From Chalara sp. BL73 (taxonomy: Eukaryota; Ascomycota; Leotiomycetes; Helotiales), in NCBI GenBank assembly GCA_918026815.1, contig CAKJVC010000010.1, positions 994,501 to 1,058,500 on the forward strand: a stretch of DNA of 64,000 nt. The letters are read 5' to 3'. Within the stretch, counting starts at the first letter, position 1. Each line of letters starts with the position of its first letter. Positions 58,508-64,000 of this stretch are shown in pieces. The position numbers and the translations under genes were made by a program. Below the pieces are notes generated by a model, which made no database searches, was not told the DNA's origin, and was given only the letters and a program-made list of their open reading frames with translations.

Positions 58508-59818
58508 ATGGCGACTTTATTGCAGACAAATTTCTGGGCATTGTATGATATTGCGAAAGATACCCCGTTACATACACTTCTATTGGTGCTCAACACGACC
58601 GTCATCTGCGCCGTTGCTTTCGTACGCATTGCCTGCCCTCGTTCCTTCCTTCCAACTCATCTCCCAGAATGTAGCTGATAACTGTAGATTTACGCTATCG
58701 TTTGGTTCCTTGCCCCTGTACCCCGAGCGCCGCTCGATTCGGAAAAGAAATACATCACTACTTCGCTGGACGGCTCAACCACAGCTCCACGATCATTACC
58801 ATGTTGGCACGATGAATGGCTTACGCATCGCAATGGCCAGCCCTCTAAGCTACAGCCCGGCTCGGATGCACCCAAAGTGAATACTGGGATTAATGAAGCT
58901 GAAGTAGAGATGAGCGTGGTGATTCCGGCATACAACGAGGAGCAACGGATAGAGATTATGTTGGAAGAAGCACTGGCTTTTCTGGATAAGGAATATGGAC
59001 GTCTCCCACGGAAACCAAACTCTGCAAGTACAAAACAAAGCGGGGGAATAGGCGGGTACGAAATCATCATCGTGGATGATGGAAGCAAGGATAAGACTGT
59101 GGAAGTTGCACTTGGGTTTTCAAGGAGGAATAGTCTGCACGACGTATTGAGGATATGCAGGCTGAAAGAGAACAGAGGAAAGGGAGGCGCGGTCACACAT
59201 GGTTTCAGACATGTTAGAGGCGCATATGCTATGTTCGCTGACGCCGACGGCGCATCAAAATTTGAGGATCTGAGGAAATTGGTTGTGGGATGCAATGAGG
59301 TTGCAGATGTGTCTGAGCGAGGGATTGCCGTGGGTAGCAGAGCGCATATGGTTGGCACGGAAGCTGTAGTAAAGGTATGCTTTCTTCCCCGGCCTCAAAC
59401 CAGTATAAGCGAAGCAACAAAGTCTAACATTTCGCAGCGTTCCGCCCTCCGCAATGCGCTCATGCATTCTTTTCACCTTCTCTTACGCCTGCTTACTCCA
59501 CCTGCGACTTCGCGCATCCGAGACACACAGTGTGGCTTCAAACTATTCTCACGGGCTGCACTACCTCACATTGTACCATACATGCACGCCGAGGGCTGGA
59601 TCTTCGACGTCGAGATGTTGATGCTTGCGGAGTCCGCTCCAGCAGGTCAAGTCACCCCGGGTGTGTCGAAGAAGGGGATCAGGGTCGCAGAGGTAGCGAT
59701 TGGGTGGAAAGAAATTGAGGGCAGTAAGTTGAACGTTGTGTGGGCTAGTCTTGGGATGTCATGGGGGCTCGCAATTTTGAGAGCGGGATGGATGTTAGGC
59801 GTTTATAAGAGGCGATGA
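58508..59818 (+). CDS. ALG5: dolichyl-phosphate beta-glucosyltransferase
   Basis: Makes dolichyl-phosphate glucose from UDP-glucose at the ER membrane, the donor for the last three glucoses of the N-glycan precursor. Three exons (58508-58621, 58688-59374, 59438-59818) give 393 residues. One N-terminal membrane anchor spans about 21-49 and straddles the first intron. The GT2 catalytic domain has VVIPAYNEEQRIEIML, IIVDDGSKDKT, LKENRGKGGAVTHGFRHVRG and the DxD-type MFADADGASKFED. The acceptor-side block RDTQCGFKLFSR and GWIFDVEMLMLAE follow. Length is slightly above yeast Alg5 (334 residues) because of an insert after the anchor and a Gly/Lys loop. Confidence 0.93.
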
Positions 59819-60424
59819 GGCTTCACTAGGGTGGGATATCATAGATGGTAAGAGAGGGCATGCTTGTAATGCGCTGTATATTGTGGGGTGTACTGGAAGT
59901 ATGATACCAAACACCTACCGCAGAACTGTTGGTACTACAAAAGCAAGAATGGTAAAAAACTGTTTTTTTGATCAGATTTTCTTCAAAAATCGAATAGTCT
60001 GTATCCAGTGACGTCACCTATGTTTCTGTGCTGCATCAACAGGTATAGTTTTATTGGTTGTTCCCGATCAAAGGCAGCTCCTTTCGGTCCTTGCTAAGGA
60101 CCTGTACGTCTTTCCTCCGTATCAGGGGATTAGTGGTCATAAAGCATTGGTTATGAGCAATCTGGCCCACGGAATATGATCCTCCCACGTATACAAAACA
60201 TAGTGACCCTATCTTGATCATGGCTTACGGACCATTGTAGTGCCTAAATCAATATAATACACAGAGCCTGTTTATTGCTTTTATACTATTTTCCTCCCCA
60301 ACCTTAGGGAGAGATTGGGTCGCTCTATATGCTAGTGTCCTTTTATACAATCTAGTATCCAGTCACTTTTGTCCAAATTCGCAATAAATAGTCACCAGAA
60401 GAACAATATTACCCAGCTTGTAAA
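59819..60424. other. convergent intergenic region
   Basis: Sequence between the convergent ALG5 and pantothenate kinase genes. AT-rich; nothing recognised. Confidence 0.45.
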
Positions 60425-61957
60425 TCACGCGTCCTCGCCACCTCTCCTGAACGGCTCCCCATCCTCAAAACTCCCCCTCCGTCCCCAATTCCTCGGCTGC
60501 CTCTTCAGGAACGCACCCACGGCACCCAAGAAGCCTTCATGCCGTAGGAAATACGCTTCCTTGGCGCCCTGACTCCAGAAGCGTATAGCGTAGGAGAGAG
60601 TGTTCATGGTTTGGCGGTGTCCGCGGATGAAAGAACCGCCGAAATAGATGGTGGATAGATTGTGTTTCTCGGACTGCAGGTATGCTATTTGCCCGATGTT
60701 ATTCGAGATTGCGTAAAGGAGGGAGCGGGAGATGTCTGATGCGTTGAAAGGGCCTTCTGCTGACGTAAGATCTGGATTTGAGACTGGAGGCGCATTTGCG
60801 GATATGGACTCTTTGTCGGTAGGGAGAGGCGATGCTGAGGGAAAGTATGAGGCAGCGGAATCTCCATTGGCAAGCCCACCGCTATCTTCTGCTTCTCGTT
60901 CCGCTTCTCGCTTCATGCGAAACACCTTCCCAAAGGAGCTCGCAATGGTACTGCTTTTGAGTCCGATCTTGCCATAGTCTGTCCCGTAGATATCGCCAAC
61001 CAGCATGTCGACCTTTGCGTTGTCGCCGCGTTCTGCGTTGGCGAGCATTTCGTCGAAACTTCGAGCACCTGTGAGAAGAGATAGAAGCCCCCAGAGAGTG
61101 CCGCCACCAAGGGAAGTCCCTCCTACTCGCTGGAATTCACGCGGCCCGGAGACCTTAATCATGCTGACACCGGACCCGATGTTCACTAAGAGGTAGGGAT
61201 AGATGTTTGAGCGTGGTTCCTCGAAGTGCATAGGGTCGGTCTCGCTATAAGTGAACACCTCTCGGGGAATTTCTGTGATGAAGAAATCGAGACCTAGGTA
61301 TTCTTCTTAGTATGGAAATCTCGTATGGTACACCATGGCATACCTATTATCAAACACTCCATCTCATCCTCCCTTAACACATCCACACCCAGAACCTCTC
61401 TAATCTTATCATAGAATTTGAACGCTCCCCCTCCCGTTGCCATGACGCATAGTTCCCCTGGGTTTGATCCATTAAGTTTCTGCTGCTTGATTTTCAGTTG
61501 CTTCATAAACTCCACACACTCATCTATTTGATCTGTCTCGAAATTTATGAAGTTTAGACGTCCACCTGGTTCTCTAGAGTGCGGTTCGCGCGAGAAATAT
61601 ACCAGTTTTGCCAATGATCCTCCAATCTGCCATGCCAATTAGTTTCTCTCTACTTAAATTATTTTCAGATGACGAAGTAGAACACACATCAACAGCAATA
61701 TGGCTCACCACCGCCGTGTGGTTAGGCAGCCGTATATCCTTGGTGTCCTGTGTCCCGCCATTGATGCTAGCTCCTGGAGAGGACGACTCTTGATCAACGA
61801 TAAATGCCCCCTTTACATTGATCTTCACTGACCCAGGATGTATGATGGTGCTGTCAATTTCCGCGGTGTTCGTGCGCATGCGAAGCGGTTTTGTATTCGT
61901 GGAGGGGTTGTCGTAAGAAGCTTGAGCATCTGTCTGCGGGGTACTTTGTGCAGCCAT
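60425..61957 (-). CDS. pantothenate kinase (eukaryotic type II)
   Basis: Phosphorylates pantothenate, the first and rate-limiting step of coenzyme A synthesis, in the cytosol. Three exons (61957-61688, 61626-61344, 61293-60425) give 473 residues. The actin-like fold starts with VDIGGSLAKLVYFS (about residues 89-103), read only after removing a 61-base intron. Further blocks are CVMATGGGAFKFY, YPYLLVNIGSGVSM (second phosphate loop), RVGGTSLGGGTLWGL and the C-terminal IYFGGSFIRGH with RHEGFLGAVGAFL. A low-complexity insert rich in Ser/Pro lies between the FGKVFRMKRE helix and NASDISRSLLYAISNNIGQI. The N-terminal 85 residues are variable and probably disordered. Confidence 0.93.
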
Positions 61958-62674
61958 AACTCTGGGTTCTTGCAGGCGTGCGAGCCAAAGATGGTTCTAT
62001 GAAGGCATTGATGGTTGTTATATTTGCTCTTCGTATCTACCAAGGTCATTGGGATGGTGGCTATGATATGATCGGTGAGGTCTGACATACCTAGTAACCC
62101 TTTTATTTCAAGCGTTTATCGATAAAGACTATCGGCGGTTGAATTTTGGCGGGGTCCCACATCTGTCCCGAGGCTTTAGGGAATCAAAAAAGGGGAAATA
62201 CAACTAAGGATGGGCGAATGTTGCAAAAATTTCGAGAGAAACAGCTGGAAGATCGGTCTACAGTCAGCGATTGATTGTTTCGACAAGCTGCAGGCTTATT
62301 CATTTCTACTTCGCCGACACCCGCTCTCCAGGGCCAAACTCGGAGACCAATCACCAATTTCTCTGCCCATAATCCAAGAAGAGTTACCCATGTTAAGAGG
62401 CATACACAGATGCTTTTAGAATATATTTTGACCTCCCCCAGGGGTGTAGCTTATGGAAGTCAATTCAGCGCTGCTAGAATTGAGTCTACAATACCAGATA
62501 TTTAATGTTCCATGTCTTTTCTACCACGCTTGCTTCTCAATACACAGAAAAGAAAAGAATAACATACATACATAACATTTACCTCCCGTTCCCAGGCTAT
62601 AAAGCATCAACTCAACAACACCAGAAAATGACGGAGTAGGTAATCCTGGACCAGGTATAATGAAAGTCCACATA
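61958..62674. other. intergenic, no gene seen
   Basis: Promoter side of pantothenate kinase and 3' flank of the right-edge gene. No element was recognised. Confidence 0.45.
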
Positions 62675-64000
62675 TCATAAGCTTTCATTTCCTACGTCTT
62701 CTTTGAATAGCTGCCTGCCGAGCTCTGTAAACGCCTCAAACTCCATTGTCATGATGGGAGGCACTTTCAGTTCCGGCCATTTAATTCGGTGGCTGGTATC
62801 ATGAAACGTATGCCTCCTATCTACAGTTGCCACTGGGAATTTGACATTAGATCTACTGCATTGTGACATCGGCCATTGTGCACGATCCTTCGGCATCCAA
62901 TAACAACACTGATGTTCCAATGAGACCTGGCTAGACAGAATGCAGCCTCCAGCCTGTGCTGGATACGGGCATATTCGAGAAATACAGTGTTGGTGGTTTA
63001 GGATAAGACATTTATGTGGTGGCGAGTGATAGTGCATATAGGGAAATCGAGAGTATTCGCATTCTGGGATATGTAGATTGCATGTGCCTGAGCTACATCC
63101 TGTGATCAACGAACGCAAACTTGGAGCCTCAACACTTTGAGGCAGAGAACCATGCTCAAAGGCGGCTTTTCTTCGTTGAGTGATTTGCCGTGAAAGGTCC
63201 ATCAACATGGATACTTCGCGAAGATCCTGGCTGTGTAGGCTAGATGGTACTTCGCTGTAAAATCGTGCCTGGATATTAATAGATATTGGTGGTAAGACCC
63301 GTGTAGTTAAGTCCGTTGGTACTGTTGCTTCGATCAAATGACTGATACTCATCAGTGACTTGCTCTGGAATCTCCGTGGGACTAATTGCTTCTGTTGACT
63401 GAAATCTATGGCCGCAGGAGAGTGCCTAACTCTTTCTACTGACTTATCCAGCAAAGGCCGTGATACATGAAGCGTTGGTGGTTGGCGTTGCAGTGGCGCA
63501 GTGTTTTGGATTTGGAGAATCAACGCTGGGTTTGGAGTTGAAGGGTTGAGGCTCATCTTTGCAGTTGTATTCTTTCTTTGTTCTGGCGTTGACCTATCAC
63601 ACTCATCAATGTAAGGCGATGATAGGGGCGTTAATAAGCTTCGAAGTGTGCGAGGAGATGAGTTGATCTTTAATTCTTGTCCAAACATGCATTTTTGTCG
63701 TCGTTCAAAGAACGCCCGCCGTTCGTTAGCAGACAGGTCTACTCTCCCTGGTATCGATGTATCCTTAGAAGGAATCTCCACACTTTTCGTGGTCGTATGA
63801 CTTCCATCTAGTTTTTGGCATATAACCCAGGACCAAAAGGAGAATTTCCTTGATCCGCAGTGCTTCAACTTCCGCATCTTCCCGCCCGGAGTCCATAATT
63901 CTTGATCCAGCCCTTGAATCCTAGGGTACCAGCATATGCGGCCAACATCCACGATCCCGCTTTCACGTGTCCGTAAGTTTATGACTGGTACGGTTGTTGT
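62675..64000 (-). CDS. hypothetical protein, 5' end beyond window
   Basis: A minus-strand frame open from the window's right edge to a stop at 62675, at least 440 codons; no in-frame ATG lies near the edge, so the start is outside. The sequence is rich in Ser, Pro, Gln and Arg in its first part (for example RRAFFERRQKCMF, PSTPNPALILQIQN). The region near 62860-63110 is unusually Cys/His-rich (about 13 Cys; SSGTCNLHIPEC, HHPPHKC-like, HQHCISRICPYP), which could be a metal-binding or disulfide-containing part. No family was recognised. Lack of stops over 1.3 kb makes it likely real, but internal introns are possible. Confidence 0.6.
   Translation of the reverse strand, partial: TTTVPVINLRTRESGIVDVGRICWYPRIQGLDQELWTPGGKMRKLKHCGSRKFSFWSWVICQKLDGSHTTTKSVEIPSKDTSIPGRVDLSANERRAFFERRQKCMFGQELKINSSPRTLRSLLTPLSSPYIDECDRSTPEQRKNTTAKMSLNPSTPNPALILQIQNTAPLQRQPPTLHVSRPLLDKSVERVRHSPAAIDFSQQKQLVPRRFQSKSLMSISHLIEATVPTDLTTRVLPPISINIQARFYSEVPSSLHSQDLREVSMLMDLSRQITQRRKAAFEHGSLPQSVEAPSLRSLITGCSSGTCNLHIPECEYSRFPYMHYHSPPHKCLILNHQHCISRICPYPAQAGGCILSSQVSLEHQCCYWMPKDRAQWPMSQCSRSNVKFPVATVDRRHTFHDTSHRIKWPELKVPPIMTMEFEAFTELGRQLFKEDVGNESL

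Overview
This is a gene-dense piece of a filamentous ascomycete nuclear genome. Most genes are broken by short (about 45-75 base) GT-AG introns with CTRAC-like branch points, and the families are typical of Pezizomycotina: CFEM proteins, an annexin with a long disordered N-terminus, Yae1, Hsm3, STAND N-terminal domains and CBM18-glyoxal oxidase. Codon use and gene style suggest Leotiomycetes, but that placement is inference. No rRNA, tRNA, CRISPR array or intact transposon was recognised. All exon structures were built by hand from splice consensus, phase and family homology, and each adds up to an intact frame unless stated.

Layout. 1.1-2.5 kb (-): membrane-anchored paraoxonase-like lactonase with a GC-AG intron. 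3.4-3.8 kb (+): 94-residue single-pass membrane protein. 4.95-7.1 kb (+): Ysc84/SYLF protein. 7.7-8.1 kb (-): relic of a STAND/NLR N-terminal domain. 8.9-11.5 kb: a divergent pair of small genes with acidic tails, one with a papain-like Cys/His arrangement. 12.6-14.9 kb (+): PTR2 peptide transporter. 15.1-16.5 kb (-): decayed cytochrome P450. 17.4-20.0 kb (-): annexin-like protein. 20.7-23.7 kb (-): glyoxal oxidase with three chitin-binding modules. 25.1-25.8 kb (-): YAE1. 26.5-27.1 kb (+): CFEM GPI protein. 27.5-28.4 kb (-): short-chain dehydrogenase.

A gene-poor stretch (28.4-33.0 kb) leads to a ferric reductase (33.0-34.9 kb, +) with a consensus iron-GATA box upstream. After another gene-poor stretch come an undescribed GPI-type surface protein (37.5-39.7 kb, +), a GPI-type GH18 chitinase with a Ser/Thr repeat tail and a second GC-AG intron (41.2-43.8 kb, +), a possible small gene (44.2-44.7 kb, -), RNA polymerase III subunit C31 with an odd 22-base frame break (45.4-46.4 kb, -), HSM3 (47.0-48.2 kb, +) and an unknown disordered protein (49.7-50.6 kb, -). 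A third gene-poor stretch (50.6-54.8 kb) precedes PP4 regulatory subunit 3/PSY2 (54.8-57.7 kb, +), ALG5 (58.5-59.8 kb, +), pantothenate kinase (60.4-62.0 kb, -) and an unknown gene running off the right edge (62.7-64 kb, -).

The genes do not form a biosynthetic cluster. Housekeeping genes (YAE1, RPC31, HSM3, PSY2, ALG5, PanK) are interleaved with secreted or surface genes concerned with chitin, peroxide and iron (glyoxal oxidase-CBM18, CFEM, ferric reductase, chitinase, GPI protein). The least explained items are the divergent small-gene pair at 8.9-11.5 kb, the 668-residue surface protein, and the 22-base discontinuity in RPC31.
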